Assembly (NCBI GenBank): GCA_030512295.1
Contig: JAULSR010000001.1
Span: forward strand, 5,603,001 to 5,667,000
Source of the DNA: Bombardia bombarda
Lineage: Eukaryota; Ascomycota; Sordariomycetes; Sordariales; Lasiosphaeriaceae
Direction: 5' to 3'
DNA length: 64,000 nucleotides
Part shown: positions 33,530 to 44,389 of the stretch, piece by piece
Layout: each line of letters opens with the position of its first letter
How positions within the stretch are numbered: position 1 is the first letter of the stretch
Translations under genes and position numbers: made by a program
The notes under the pieces: model-generated
Told to the model about the DNA's origin: nothing
Seen by the model: only the letters and a program-made list of their open reading frames with translations
Database searches by the model: none

Positions 33530-34300
33530 ATGCACTCGTTCCTAAACCTCCTCACCCTAGCGGGCCTCGCCTCGCAAGCCTCCGCAGCCTGCAGCCGCGC
33601 GCTCCTCCAAGAAGCCACAACATCCTACCTCAAAGCCCAAGCCGCCGGCAAGCCCGACCTGCTCCTGGCCCTCAGCCCCAACGCCAGCTACGCTGAGAAC
33701 GACAAGCCCCTCCTCATCACCAAGGGAGTCCTCTCGCAGCCCGTCACCATCGACTTCAACCGCACCCTGCTCGACACGACCGAGTGCGCCACCTTCACCG
33801 AGATCACCGCCGCCACGTCCAAGCACCCCTACGTCATCCACACGCGCATGCTCCTGGCCCAAGACAGCAGCATCATCACCGCCATCGAGAGCGTCGTCAC
33901 CGACGACGGCGACTGGGTCTTCAACGCCACCGGCCACCTCTACTGGAACAAGCAGGAGAAGTGGGACCCCGTGCCCGAGGCCAAGCGGACCGCGCGCGCC
34001 GTCCTGAAAGCCGCAGGCGACGCCTACCTCGACCAGTGGGGCAACTCGAGCGTCGCCGTCCCGCTCGGCGCGCCGTGCACCCGGCTCGAGGGCGGCGCCT
34101 ACACGGGCACCGCGGCTACGACGACGAACACGTGCAAGATGGGCGCGTTCCCGCAGCCGCTCAAGGTGGCAAATAGGCGCTATGTGATTGATGAGGAGCT
34201 GGGCGCGGTGGATATCTTCAATGGGTTCCCGTGGATTGAGCGGACGAAGCCGAATGACTCGATGCCGAGCAGCAATTTGTTTAGGGTCGAGGGGGGCTGA
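33530..34300 (+). CDS. Secreted DUF8021-type protein
   Basis: A 256-aa intronless ORF with signal peptide (MHSFLNLLTLAGLASQASA) and mature start CSRALLQEATTSYL. Residues along the length fit the fungal secreted domain I know as DUF8021: TSYLKAQAAG, NASYAENDKPL, KGVLSQPVTIDFNRTLLDT, and a C-terminal segment with RYVIDEELGAVDIFNGF, which gives a cystatin/NTF2-like look. Four Cys could form two disulfides (CS-, TECATF, GAPCTR, NTCKMG). The role is unknown; members occur in fungal secretomes. The coding sequence has a strong C bias at third positions, pointing to good expression. The antisense open frames are shadows. Confidence 0.75.
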   Translation: MHSFLNLLTLAGLASQASAACSRALLQEATTSYLKAQAAGKPDLLLALSPNASYAENDKPLLITKGVLSQPVTIDFNRTLLDTTECATFTEITAATSKHPYVIHTRMLLAQDSSIITAIESVVTDDGDWVFNATGHLYWNKQEKWDPVPEAKRTARAVLKAAGDAYLDQWGNSSVAVPLGAPCTRLEGGAYTGTAATTTNTCKMGAFPQPLKVANRRYVIDEELGAVDIFNGFPWIERTKPNDSMPSSNLFRVEGG

Positions 34301-35239
34301 TAAGGTATATTCATGAGATTACGGTGTGTGCGACTACGAGGTGTGGCAGGTAGTGGATTGTTGCAATTGTCTTTTCCCATGCCTCTCCAGATAGAATACT
34401 GCATGTATCTCTCGCAAAGTAATTGGTACCGTTTTTAGGGGCATTATTTTTCAGATGCCTCTTTATATGAATGAGGTTCGATGAGATGCAGTCGGATTCG
34501 ACGACATTATTCCCTTCAATCGTTGTCATTATAATAAGCCTGACGTTCGGACTCTCGAAAGGCCACTCTGATATGGGTTCTAGACCTGTGCGATCCCTAG
34601 AAAAGGATTTGCCATTTTCGGACTAGAGCGCCATCAAAAGTTCCGGACTGGTGTGAATCGGCGAATCCGACGAATTTAATGGCAGCTCTGCACAATATTA
34701 CAGGCGCCTGGCCGTTTGTTGACACAATCCTAACAAGGTCCGCAATTAGCAAGTCGCCACCGGGGCACGTTTTCCAGACCTCTTTCAGAACCACACTTGA
34801 CCGGGCACGGTTAGCCATGGCGGCCTCGTGCTTTTGTTCCACCTGGTATTAACTTCCGGCATAGCTTTCGGAAAGATGTGGGCTGGAACCTAATGGCTGA
34901 AAAACAGTCTTGATGATAGTGGGCTGCAGTATACCGCGGGTGTTTGGTTCATATTTGATATGGAATGTCTGGTGGCTAGTTGTGGCTAGCTGATTGTTGA
35001 CATGATATCGACACTCGCAAGAAAAGAACAACAGAATGAGACACTTGCCTAGTATGTCGCTTTCGTGGTGGAAAGAGGACGTAGTTAGACACTTAATATT
35101 ATTTAAGACTGTGTCGTATCCTACGTAAGGTCGTCCAAACTTCCACTCAGACCATCGGCATCAATATTTACCTTATCCCTTAATAGAACTATCAGACTAT
35201 GAAGTCTACCCGTTAATTCTGTACCTACGCGCCATCAAC
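34301..35239. other. Intergenic
   Basis: No credible feature seen. Confidence 0.5.
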
Positions 35240-35407
35240 ATGTCCAATTCGTACACAATCACTGTCGACAACCAATCCGGTCTGTCACAAAACTATGCAA
35301 TCTTTAACAAGCCGCCTACAGTCACTGACACAGTCTGTCCTATCATTTTCCCCAACGCCTTTGCTTCCTCCATAGCGCCCAACACATACAAGACCACTTC
35401 AAGATAA
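35240..35407 (+). pseudogene. Short ORF, N-terminal fragment of a small fungal protein
   Basis: Fifty-five codons starting MSNSYTITVDNQSGLSQNYA and ending TYKTTSR-stop. The opening resembles a family of small fungal beta-rich proteins that begin with YTITV-N-SG-SQNYALFN-PP and run on for 150 or more residues. Here the frame stops early and no continuation is visible downstream. I read it as a truncated copy, but a genuine short peptide is possible. Confidence 0.4.
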
Positions 35408-35731
35408 ATACGGAATTCGTTGTTGTGACGCCCAGCTGGTTTAGGGGTTAAGGGTCAGCAATATCTCTTTAAACATGTTATGCACCTAAACATCACTCAC
35501 CTCCAGCCCCCCCTCAATGGCGTGCGTGAGTCTTTCGCCGATCCCTTAGCGTCCGATCTGCGGAGAGAATTTGATCATCACAAAGGTGCAAAACCCGGTT
35601 TGAGGTCGGTGGCTTCCCGTGGCTTTCTGGGTAGGTCTTCCCTAGGTTTTCATGTTAAAACGAACGGCCAGCCTTCAATCTCATCTATTCAGCCTCTTTT
35701 TTTTATTGCTCACGTATCCATATGATGCAAA
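35408..35731. other. Intergenic
   Basis: 5' region of the MFS gene. Nothing else seen. Confidence 0.5.
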
Positions 35732-37634
35732 ATGGCATCCACTGAAAGCAGCAGCTCCCATCGCCACGGTAACAGTTCCGATAATGCCCCGCGGGAGGAC
35801 CAGCCACTACTCCAAGCCCCGGACGAAGAGACATGGAAGCCACCTCGTGGCTTCATTTATATCCAGATAGCCATCATGTCCAATGTGTTTTTATATGGCT
35901 TTGACGGCACAATTACCGCTGCCACCTACGCCATCATCAGCTCCGAGTTTGATGCTGCAAACACGGCATCGTGGCTGACGACGTCGTATCTGGTGACAAG
36001 CACTGCTTTCCAGCCGCTGTATGGGAGAGTGTCAGACATCTTTGGGCGTCGCATCTGCTTCTTCATCTCGACCATCACCTTTGCGCTAGGCTGTCTCGGC
36101 TGTGGTGTCGCCAAGGATATTGTCTTGCTCAACTGCATGCGGGCGCTGACGGGCTTTGGTGGTGGAGGGTTGATGACTATGGGTTGGTACACCTACCTCC
36201 TACTCCGCTGCTGCTTTCTCTTCTGAGTCTATAGATGGCCTGGCTAATGACTATGCAAAGCCACTATTGTCAACTCCGATATGATCCCGTTTCGGAAGCG
36301 TGGCATGTACCAAGCATTACAAAATGGCATGTTTGGGTTCGGTGCCATCTGCGGAGCGTCATTTGGCGGCTCCATCGCTGACAACATCGGCTGGAGATGG
36401 TGCTTTCTCCTGCAAGTTCCCATTTCAGGCTTTGCACTATTTGTCGGGGCATTGGTGATCAAAAATCCCCCTGGCGGCTTTGACCTGGGCCAGGGGTTCA
36501 AGCACACGTGGGCCAAGGTTGACTTTACTGGCGCTCTTCTGCTGGTGGTTGCTATCTCTATCCAGCTTGTTGGCTTAAGTCTCGGCGGTAACGAGCTGCC
36601 GTGGACCAGCCCATGGGTGATCGCGGCACTAGTAGGGAGCTCTGCTCTTTTTTCACTTTTCCTGGTTGTGGAGGCGAGGACTACCGCCATCCCAGTCATT
36701 CCGCTCCGCATGCTCCGCGGGAGACTGCCAATATCAACGCAGATTGCGAACATTTGTGTTGGTTTGTCTGCGTATGCGGTACGTACTCCGCTTGCTTCTT
36801 CTGCAGAACTTGAGAACTGATAACATGCGCTGTAGTATCTCTTTAATCTTCCGATGTTTTTCCAAATTGTTCTGTTGGACTCTGCGACAACAGCTGGGGC
36901 TCGTCTGGCAATCCCGTCGCTGGCCACACCCATTGGGGGCCTCATTGCCGGCGTCATTATGTCGAAATGGGGAAGGCTCACGGCGCTTGTACGCACGGGG
37001 GCGCTTCTGATGGTGATTGGCAACGCGTTGGTCGTCTCCCTTGACTTTGAAGACTCGACGTGGAAGTACTTTGTGTACATCTTTCCAGCAAATCTGGGAC
37101 AGGGTATCGTCTATCCGGGTATCCTCTTCACCTCGCTCGCTACATTTGACCATGCCGGTGAGTCAATATCCTGCCACGGGCACGAATATTGTGATGGTTC
37201 TGACTCCAGGTCCTTTACTAGACCACGCCGTGTCAGCATCAACGGTCTACCTGATTCGGTCATTGGGAACCGTGTATGGAGTTGCCATCACTTCTGCCAT
37301 TGTGCAAACCACGCTCAGCATTCGTCTTCCGGATGCTTTGGGCGACATACCAGACAAATGGAGAGTACGACCCTTTTATTCCCTTGGCGGATATGGTGAA
37401 GTAGAATAGAATCGGGTGACAAAAGCTTACACAAGATGTACTATCTAGATCATTGACGAAATTCGACATTCTGTATCGGCAATCAAGACGCTTCCGCCTG
37501 ACATCCAGCTGCAAGCCCGGCTTGTTTACTATGCAGGGTTGCGATACTCGTTCGCGATGTCGACTGCCGTTGCTGCAGCCGCAGTGTGTGCTGCACTGTT
37601 CACTAAAAGTCGAGGCCTTCGCAGCACTAAGTAG
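35732..37634 (+). CDS. MFS transporter, DHA2/vacuolar basic amino acid (VBA) type
   Basis: Fourteen-helix-type major facilitator of about 539 aa. Exons by phase: 35732-36182, 36261-36778, 36836-37157, 37222-37364, 37449-37634. The N-terminus has an acidic dileucine-like stretch (REDQPLLQAPDEE), common in vacuolar members. MFS motif A reads GRVSDIFGRR and motif B/C region ALTGFGGGGLMTMATIVNSD. The proton/drug antiporter style central part is intact (RWCFLLQVPISGFALF), and the C-terminal half is complete with SASTVYLIRSLGTVYGVA. Substrate could be basic amino acids, drugs or siderophore-like compounds; I cannot decide from sequence. No pathway genes adjoin it. Confidence 0.88.
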
Positions 37635-38106
37635 GTGGTGCTCGAGCAGGTAGAGGCTGGAATTGAGTATGAGAAGATACTCGGTTTGTATAGAACGAAA
37701 AAGAGGAGCTTATAGTTCTAGACGGCGGCGAGATCCTCAAGTGCCGCTGTGGTATTTTGCGATGATTAAGACATGAGAGGAGCGCGTGAGGCGTTGCGAG
37801 AATTTTACTGTAGCGGTCAGCCCGAGCGCTGATCTCTCAACCCTCTGGAGCAAAATCTCAACCTGGAAGTATCTTGTATACTGGAAGGAACAAAAGACTT
37901 CCATCTCACTTGCCTTTTATTAGCGTGAAGGGCTATATATAGCCCTAACCCCACCTTAATGACAATAGCTGCTGCCTGGCGCTAGATTCGACATTGATGC
38001 CCATCTGACGACGGGACGTCACAACTCACAGTCCAGAGGAAGGTACGAACGAGCTTACCTCGTTAAATCCACGATCAGATCACACATCCCGCAAACCCAA
38101 ACCACC
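37635..38106. other. Intergenic with an 18-bp perfect palindrome
   Basis: The palindrome agggctatatatagccct is at 37929-37946, about 160 bp before the HET gene ATG. It contains a TATATATA core and could be a promoter element. Confidence 0.5.
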
Positions 38107-40074
38107 ATGACCACCACCAACCCCTTCAAATACACCCCCCTCCCCCTCCCAGACTCATTCCGTCTCCTCCTCCTCCAGCCCCACACCGCCCACGATGCCC
38201 CCCTCACCGGCACCCTCCACGACACCACCCTGGCCGACTGCAACTTTGACCTCATCGAGCCCTACACGGCCCTCTCCTACGTCTGGGGCGACCCCTCTCA
38301 GACCGGCACCATCTTTCTCCTCAACAACAACAGCAGCAACCACACCCCCACCGCCGTAACCATAACCGCCTCCCTCTCCGCCGCCCTGCACGACCTGCGC
38401 GACGCCACCCGCACACTGCGCATCTGGGCCGACGCCCTCTGCATCGACCAGTCCAGCACCCCCGAGCGCAACCAGCAGGTGTCGATGATGGGCCGCATCT
38501 ACTCGACCGCCGACCACACCGTCATCCACCTCGGCGCGCTCACGCCCGAGGCGCGCGCCGTACTGACCGCTGTGCCGCGGCGCTTCACGGGCGGGCGCAG
38601 CCGTCTGACGGACGGCGAGCGCGCGGCTGTCGTCGAGACGGCGACGCGGCATCTGCTGAGCAGGACGTGGTTCCGCCGGGTGTGGATATTCCAGGAGCTG
38701 ATCCTGTCGCGCGATCCGTGGGTGCAGTGCGGGGGGGTAAGGGTGCGGTGGGCGGATTTTTGCGCGTTTTTGATTCCGAGGGAGCTTCCGCGGGTGGCGG
38801 CGAAGGGGAAGGGTGGTGGGGGGGTGGATGGGGGTCTGAGGATACTGGAGAGCATGAACTTTGCGTTTATGAGCGGGACGCCCGGGGTGGCGGGCTCGCT
38901 TTTGGGCCTGCTGCAGTCGCGACGGGGGCTGGGGGCGACGGATCCGAGGGATATTATCTACGCGAACTTGGGGATTGCGAATGATCGGGAGATGGTGGGG
39001 CAGTTTATCAGGGTTGATTATGGGAAATCTGTCGTGGAGGTGTATGGGGACGTGGCGCGGTATATTCTGGCGCACCAGCGGCCGGGGTATGGGCTGGAGG
39101 TGCTGATGGGGGTGGCGGAGGAGATGCCGGCGGCGGAGAGGGCCGAGGGGCTCAGGTCGTGGACGCCGGACTGGCGGTTTCCGGCGCCGTATAGGACGGA
39201 GATGTACAAGGATAAGAGGATGAGTCGGGTCAAGGGGATGCAGGCAAGGAGGGTGGTGGTGGAGGAGCCGGAGATGGTTCTTGGGGTGTTGGGGGTTTGC
39301 GTTGATACGGTGGGGAGTTTGAGCATGCCGCTGCCGGTTTCTGAGACGGTGGATTTAGAAAACAGGATGGAGTTGCCGAGGATTATGGCTGACATTGCGG
39401 CGCTGTATCAGAAGGGGGGCGGTGTTTGGTGGTCGGGTGATTCATTTGGGCAGTATCCGCATATTTCTGTGCGGGGCAGGGAGAAGGAGAGCAAAGGGCT
39501 TTGTCGGGCGTATGCAGATGGGTGGGCTGCTTTTCTGCGGGATACTGATAAGAATGGACATTCGCCGCAGGAAATTGCTTTGGTTAAGGGGTTTATCTCG
39601 TGGCTTGATCAGCAGGTTGAAAAGCAGCGCATCTTTGTGGGAGCGGATAGCGATGGACTGATGCGTGTCTTGTATGACTACATGCACCCTGTGGTACCTT
39701 CGAGCGCCTTGGATGGTAGGAGGCTGGTTGGAACGTCTTCCGGCCGGTTCGGGGTTGTGCCAGCCCAGGCAAGAAAAGGGGACGTGGTTGTCGACTTGCT
39801 GGGATGCGAGACGCCTGTTCTGCTTAGGAGTGTGACGGTTGCGGATAAGGAGAAGGCGAGTGCTGATTTGTCGTTGAGAAACGCGCTTGGTAGTGAATTC
39901 CCGGATGTAGGTCCATTGTTTACTACCGGTCCCGAGTGGTCGTCTGAAGATGATCAAAGCGTAGAGATTGGTCATTTTGAAGTAGTGGGAACTTGTTATT
40001 TGGATGGTCATGTGGGATGGGGATTGCAGGAAATGCCAACGAAGGATCAGATAAAGATCTTTGCACTACATTAA
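38107..40074 (+). CDS. HET-domain protein (heterokaryon incompatibility type)
   Basis: A 655-aa intronless ORF. The HET domain sits at about residues 50-200 with its three blocks: YTALSYVWGDP; LRIWADALCIDQSSTPERNQ with IYSTADHTVIHLG; and RTWFRRVWIFQELILSRDPW. HET proteins trigger cell death when incompatible strains fuse, or act in related immunity-like responses; the domain is a distant TIR relative. The C-terminal 400 residues carry no repeat or NTP-binding motif that I recognise, as in many stand-alone HET proteins. The first half is very GC-rich and the second half is less so. No partner gene directly beside it. Confidence 0.9.
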   Translation: MTTTNPFKYTPLPLPDSFRLLLLQPHTAHDAPLTGTLHDTTLADCNFDLIEPYTALSYVWGDPSQTGTIFLLNNNSSNHTPTAVTITASLSAALHDLRDATRTLRIWADALCIDQSSTPERNQQVSMMGRIYSTADHTVIHLGALTPEARAVLTAVPRRFTGGRSRLTDGERAAVVETATRHLLSRTWFRRVWIFQELILSRDPWVQCGGVRVRWADFCAFLIPRELPRVAAKGKGGGGVDGGLRILESMNFAFMSGTPGVAGSLLGLLQSRRGLGATDPRDIIYANLGIANDREMVGQFIRVDYGKSVVEVYGDVARYILAHQRPGYGLEVLMGVAEEMPAAERAEGLRSWTPDWRFPAPYRTEMYKDKRMSRVKGMQARRVVVEEPEMVLGVLGVCVDTVGSLSMPLPVSETVDLENRMELPRIMADIAALYQKGGGVWWSGDSFGQYPHISVRGREKESKGLCRAYADGWAAFLRDTDKNGHSPQEIALVKGFISWLDQQVEKQRIFVGADSDGLMRVLYDYMHPVVPSSALDGRRLVGTSSGRFGVVPAQARKGDVVVDLLGCETPVLLRSVTVADKEKASADLSLRNALGSEFPDVGPLFTTGPEWSSEDDQSVEIGHFEVVGTCYLDGHVGWGLQEMPTKDQIKIFALH

Positions 40075-40405
40075 AGTGCTTTGCAAACCTATGGCAGCAG
40101 TTTTCCATTGTCATGCCGATCATATCTAGTTATCACGCGATGTGAGAGTTCTGAGGTGTTAATGGTAGGTGATGAGAAGGGATCTGATCAGTAAGGATTG
40201 CTATCTACGATGCAAAAGTAAATTCCAAAAATATTTCGTCCGTCTCGCACCCTGCCCCGTAGTTCTAGGTGATTGGTTCCTTGTGACATCTTGGGTGTCC
40301 TTCAGTAACTCTCATCGCAATTCCAGGACGACTCCGTTCTCATGGTACTGCAAACAAAAAAGGTAGAAAAAAGGTTTCGTGTAGAGATCAGGTTTCAGTC
40401 TTGGC
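40075..40405. other. Intergenic between convergent genes
   Basis: Nothing seen beyond 3' flanks. Confidence 0.5.
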
Positions 40406-41395
40406 TTAAACGGCTAGAAAGCAGATTGACATTGCGATGAAGGTAGCCGTGATGTAGTCGACGGCAACCATCATACCAACACTAAAACTAGAGGCCGCAG
40501 AAGTGGAACTTTCGGGAAAGTCATTTCCTGGTGTCCAAGCACTAGAGTTAGGGCCAGTCGTGGTAACAGCGTTAGGGCCTTTGGTCGTTTCAGAGATAGG
40601 TGTTCTAGTCGAGATACTTGTATAGCTGGTATCAGAGGTGCCGACAGACGTGGAGCTGTCATCGGGGTTGGACTCAGAAGATTCGTAAGACCCAGAGGCT
40701 CCCACAGATGACAAACTACCACAAGAACCAATGGGGGATTTGGTCTTGCTGCCGCCGTTGGTGACGTCCGGGCCTGGGTTAGGATAGAGCACGTCGAACA
40801 TCTCCACAGTTGAACAGCCATTGCCGATGTTGGCCTCAAACATAGCAGGTCGTGAAGAAAAGGAAACTTGCTCGCGTTTGTTGTTGGTATTACCTGGTGG
40901 TAGTATGTTAACAACGGCGCAATTCATGTACATCTCACGGTCACCGATCTCGTTGTGCCAAGTCCAAGCGAATATGGCATCTTGCGTCGCAGGGGTATCG
41001 GCAGGGACCTTGAAATTGTACGATGGAGAGAGAGGGCAGCCACCGGTGTAGCTGTGGATGACACGGAAAGTCTTGCCGCTGTCAAGCGAGAGAGATGTCT
41101 GACATGATCCTCCGCCGTGCGTAGCAGAGCCGACGACGGAGAAGGACTGGGACGAGCCAGCCGCCCAGGATGCGACGGATTTGCCTTGTGAGGTACCGAG
41201 GAGGCTGAGATAGCCCTTGCATGGAAAGCCGCCGCCAGTGTTAGATAGGGGTGATGTCATGCTGTAGTCGATGTCGTCCTTGTTCGTATTGGGGTTGTAT
41301 TTGGACCGTAAAGGTGGCGGGGACGATATTTCCATGTGCGCAAAGGCGTGGGATACAAGAATCAGAAGGGTGATTGCTGTTTTAAGGGCTGTCAT
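40406..41395 (-). CDS. AA11 lytic polysaccharide monooxygenase (chitin-active type), GPI-anchored
   Basis: Copper enzyme that oxidatively cleaves chitin in AA11 family members; 329 aa, no intron. The signal peptide (MTALKTAITLLILVSHAFA) leaves His as residue 1 of the mature protein (HMEISSPPPLRSKYNP), the first histidine-brace ligand. The second ligand is the His of GSATHGGGSCQTSL. Other family marks: GGGFPCKGYLS, FRVIHSYTGGCP, and FAWTWHNEIGDREMYMNCAVV. After about residue 210 comes an S/T-rich linker, and the end is hydrophobic (YITATFIAMSICFLAV), which looks like a GPI or membrane anchor. This suggests wall remodelling rather than digestion of external substrate. Confidence 0.9.
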   Translation of the reverse strand: MTALKTAITLLILVSHAFAHMEISSPPPLRSKYNPNTNKDDIDYSMTSPLSNTGGGFPCKGYLSLLGTSQGKSVASWAAGSSQSFSVVGSATHGGGSCQTSLSLDSGKTFRVIHSYTGGCPLSPSYNFKVPADTPATQDAIFAWTWHNEIGDREMYMNCAVVNILPPGNTNNKREQVSFSSRPAMFEANIGNGCSTVEMFDVLYPNPGPDVTNGGSKTKSPIGSCGSLSSVGASGSYESSESNPDDSSTSVGTSDTSYTSISTRTPISETTKGPNAVTTTGPNSSAWTPGNDFPESSTSAASSFSVGMMVAVDYITATFIAMSICFLAV

Positions 41396-42373
41396 CTTGG
41401 GCGGCTGCGGTGATGGTTTGCTATATTTGATTATCTTAGGGGGGCGATTATGAACTTCTATTGTTTATCAACTGCGGTTGGTTATGAGCGGTGGGTTTGA
41501 ATGCTATCATTGAGTGATAAACTGGATTGACTTCCATCAGCTACTGGAGATTCAGCGGTGAATACTGTGACATTATATAGAAAATCAGTACCTGCGCATT
41601 CTGTATGAGATTGTAAAAGGTTGAAGGGGTGACCAATATGAGATTGCTAAATAACAGCCCCTTTCATGGTCTATGTGTCAATGGTTCAAGAATGGCGCAC
41701 GTTGAGAACGACAAGACAAGGACTCATAGTCAGCCATTGTTATTACCATTATTTGTTAGAATTCTTGTTGACGGCTTTCGCTAACCTGCTACTGCTAGGG
41801 AAGACCCAAGCTACTCAAGTTTTGTTGCAGTGGTTGGCGTTCAAGTTAGTCTTCGCATGTAGAAGTCGGAAGAAAGATGTCCACACGAAGTCACCGGAAT
41901 AAGCCACGGAATTAGGGATATTCTGTTCATAGATCATGATGGAACATGAGAGCTCTAAATAATACATCCGATAATCAGCTTATATGCCAAGTTAACATTA
42001 CCAATCTATTATTTCTTTTAAGTTGGGCCAAAAAAAGCGGAAAGTGTTCGATGAGATTATAAAACGAGAGTGAAGTGTAAGTCAGAGTTGCCAAGAAGCT
42101 GCTAGGATGTACCATGGTTACCCGAGTATGAGGGCGCAGGGGGTATCCCCCGATTGCTGCATGTGGGTCCCGATATTCAACCACGCTAAGGCAGCTGCTG
42201 CGTACCGTCAGCGAAAGACGGGATTGGGGACGACCAAACCTTAGTTCAAAGCTGTTCCCAAAGAACTCATGAAGGCCACCTCGCATTGACATCTGCCCCC
42301 TGCAAACATTTAAGTAATCCTCACCATCGATCCTCCCAGACATCTGGCCAGCGAATGAACAATCACGACCGCA
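41396..42373. other. Intergenic between divergent genes
   Basis: Promoter regions of the LPMO and Gtr1 genes. No coding frame or repeat supported. Confidence 0.5.
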
Positions 42374-43765
42374 ATGTCGGACTTTGAGACGATGGGGAGC
42401 GCGGGGAGCGCGGGGCGTGCGGGGAGCGGGGGCGGTGGTGATTTGGGAGAGGCTTCATCTTCATCCTCAGTAATGGCCCTGGCCCAGGCCCAGGCCCAGG
42501 CTGCGCAACTCAAGAAGGTCAAGAAGCAAAAGGTGCTGCTCATGGGAAAGAGTGGCTCGGGAAAGTCGAGCATGCGCAGCATCATCTTCAGCAATTACCT
42601 CGCTAGGGATACTCGCAGGCTGTGAGTAGTCGTCTCCCTGCAACCTACCCCCCCTGTCACCCGCCCTCAACAGCTGATGCAGGCAACAAGAGGCGCCACC
42701 ATCGACATCGACCTCTCGCACGTCAAGTTTCTGGGCAACCTGACGCTAAACCTATGGGACTGCGGTGGCCAGGAGGCCTTCATGGAGAACTACCTCTCCC
42801 AGCAGCGCGCCCACGTCTTCAGCAACGTCGGCGTGCTCATCTACGTCTTTGACATTGAGAGCCGCGACGTCGAACGGGACCTGGCCACCTACGTCAACAT
42901 CATCAGCGCGCTCGTGCAGTACTCGCGCGAGGCAAAGGTCTTTGTGCTGATCCACAAGATGGACCTGATCCAGTCCTTAACGCGCGAGGAAGTATTCGAC
43001 CGTCGCGTCAACATAGTCCGGCGCAAGACAGCCGAGGCCGTAGCAATCGTGCGCAAGCAAAAGCCCGAGCAATCACCCGGCACACCCGGCGGGGCCGCAG
43101 CAGCAGCAGCAGCAGCAGCAGCCGCACTAGCAGCGTCATCCCCATCCTCAATCCTAGACATCGACATCGACATGCAGCTCTTCGCTACGTCTATCTGGGA
43201 CCAATCCCTCTACAAGGCCTGGGCCAGCATCATCCACGACCTGGTCCCCAACCTCGGCGTCATCGAGACCCAGCTCGCCAGCGTCGGCGTCGCCATCGAC
43301 GCCGACGAGATCCTGCTCTTCGAGCGCACCTCCTTCCTCGTCGTCTCCAAGTGGACCAGCCGCGAGGGCGACAACAACCCCTTCGGCGACCGCTTCGAGC
43401 GCATGAGCAGCATCCTCAAGAGCTGGAAGCACACGTGCTCCAAATTCACCGGCACCCCGCGCAACGCCGAGCAGTTCTCCGACCTCGAGATCAAGATGGG
43501 CACAAAGTTTAGCATGTTTGTCACAAAGTTCACCACAAACACGTACATACTCGTCTGCATGCCGCCCGGCGAGGCCCGCTTCAACAGCGCCAAGCTCAAC
43601 GTCGCTGCCGCCCGCCCCTGGTTTCGATTTCTGGACGGCCCCGTTATTGCCCCGTCTGCCGGCGCTGGCTCGTCGCAGCACTTGCTCGCGCATAACAGCG
43701 CGGGCGGCGCGGGCGGTGGTGGGTATGGCGGGGATAATGGGGGCGGTGCCAATTCCGATAGCTGA
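42374..43765 (+). CDS. GTR1: Gtr1/RagA-type small GTPase
   Basis: GTPase of the EGO/Rag complex that signals amino-acid status to TORC1 at the vacuole. Exons 42374-42621 and 42691-43765, joined in phase at [20 protein letters not shown], give about 440 aa. G1 is [12 protein letters not shown]3 is WDCGGQEAF, and G4 is LIHKMDL. The C-terminal half fits the roadblock-like dimerisation domain. Yeast Gtr1 is about 310 aa, so this one is long. Extra length comes from an N-terminal G/S/A-rich extension with an AQAQAQAQA run, an 11-Ala tract after G4 (GCA microsatellite near 43095-43127), and a G/S-rich tail. These additions lie outside the GTPase motifs. Confidence 0.92.
43095..43127 (+). repeat. 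GCA trinucleotide microsatellite in Gtr1 coding sequence
   Basis: Encodes a poly-Ala run in a loop between the G4 region and the C-terminal domain. In-frame length variation is expected. Confidence 0.8.
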
Positions 43766-44389
43766 AACGCTCCGGCGGCTTTTCTTTCGCTTTTTTTTTT
43801 TTTTTTCCCCATCTTTGGTTGCGGGCTCTGCTGCGCACTTACGACTTTGATGATGTTACCTCGGCTTCACGCCACGCACACACACCATGCGACATTTTTC
43901 TACTTTTCTTTTTGCATGTATGAGTACAAGGAACTTCGCATGCATGACCCTAGGTTGTGATACCCACACAGCAACGGCGATCTGGCGTTCAAAACTGGCG
44001 AGTGGCATGGAGTACAAATTTGGTTAGGAAAGACATCTTGCGTTCATAATACAATAAATAGTGCAGTCCGAGGCCAACTCTCGACCTCTGAACATCTAGA
44101 GAGGTGATGGAAAGACTTTCTTTGGGCAGAGCATAGAGTTAAGCCAGCCCTTCGTTGGCGACCTATTGTAATCAGTTATAATCCTTCGTCGTAATGCCAT
44201 GTAATCACCGTCATTTCGCTAGAAGCCCCGCCCATCCTCCCGAATCTATGGCTGGCAGCCAGCATTCCACATAAAACGCCATAAAAAGCAACTCGCACCC
44301 AACTCACCGCCCTATAAGACGCACGCTTGGGGCCGTAGTAGTAAAACCCATCTCCAAAGGTCGCTCTCTGACTGTCATGATAGTAGCCC
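43766..44389. other. Intergenic between convergent genes
   Basis: Starts with a T run (about 43791-43806) just after the Gtr1 stop. Nothing else seen; the ORF reaching into 44176 is a shadow. Confidence 0.5.

Noticed and set aside
35408..35731. Separate gene from an 81-codon plus-strand ORF at 35480
   Set aside because: Poor composition and no start or splice support; it overlaps the MFS promoter.
38155..39075. 306-codon minus-strand ORF
   Set aside because: Antisense of the HET gene; R/P/H-rich shadow.
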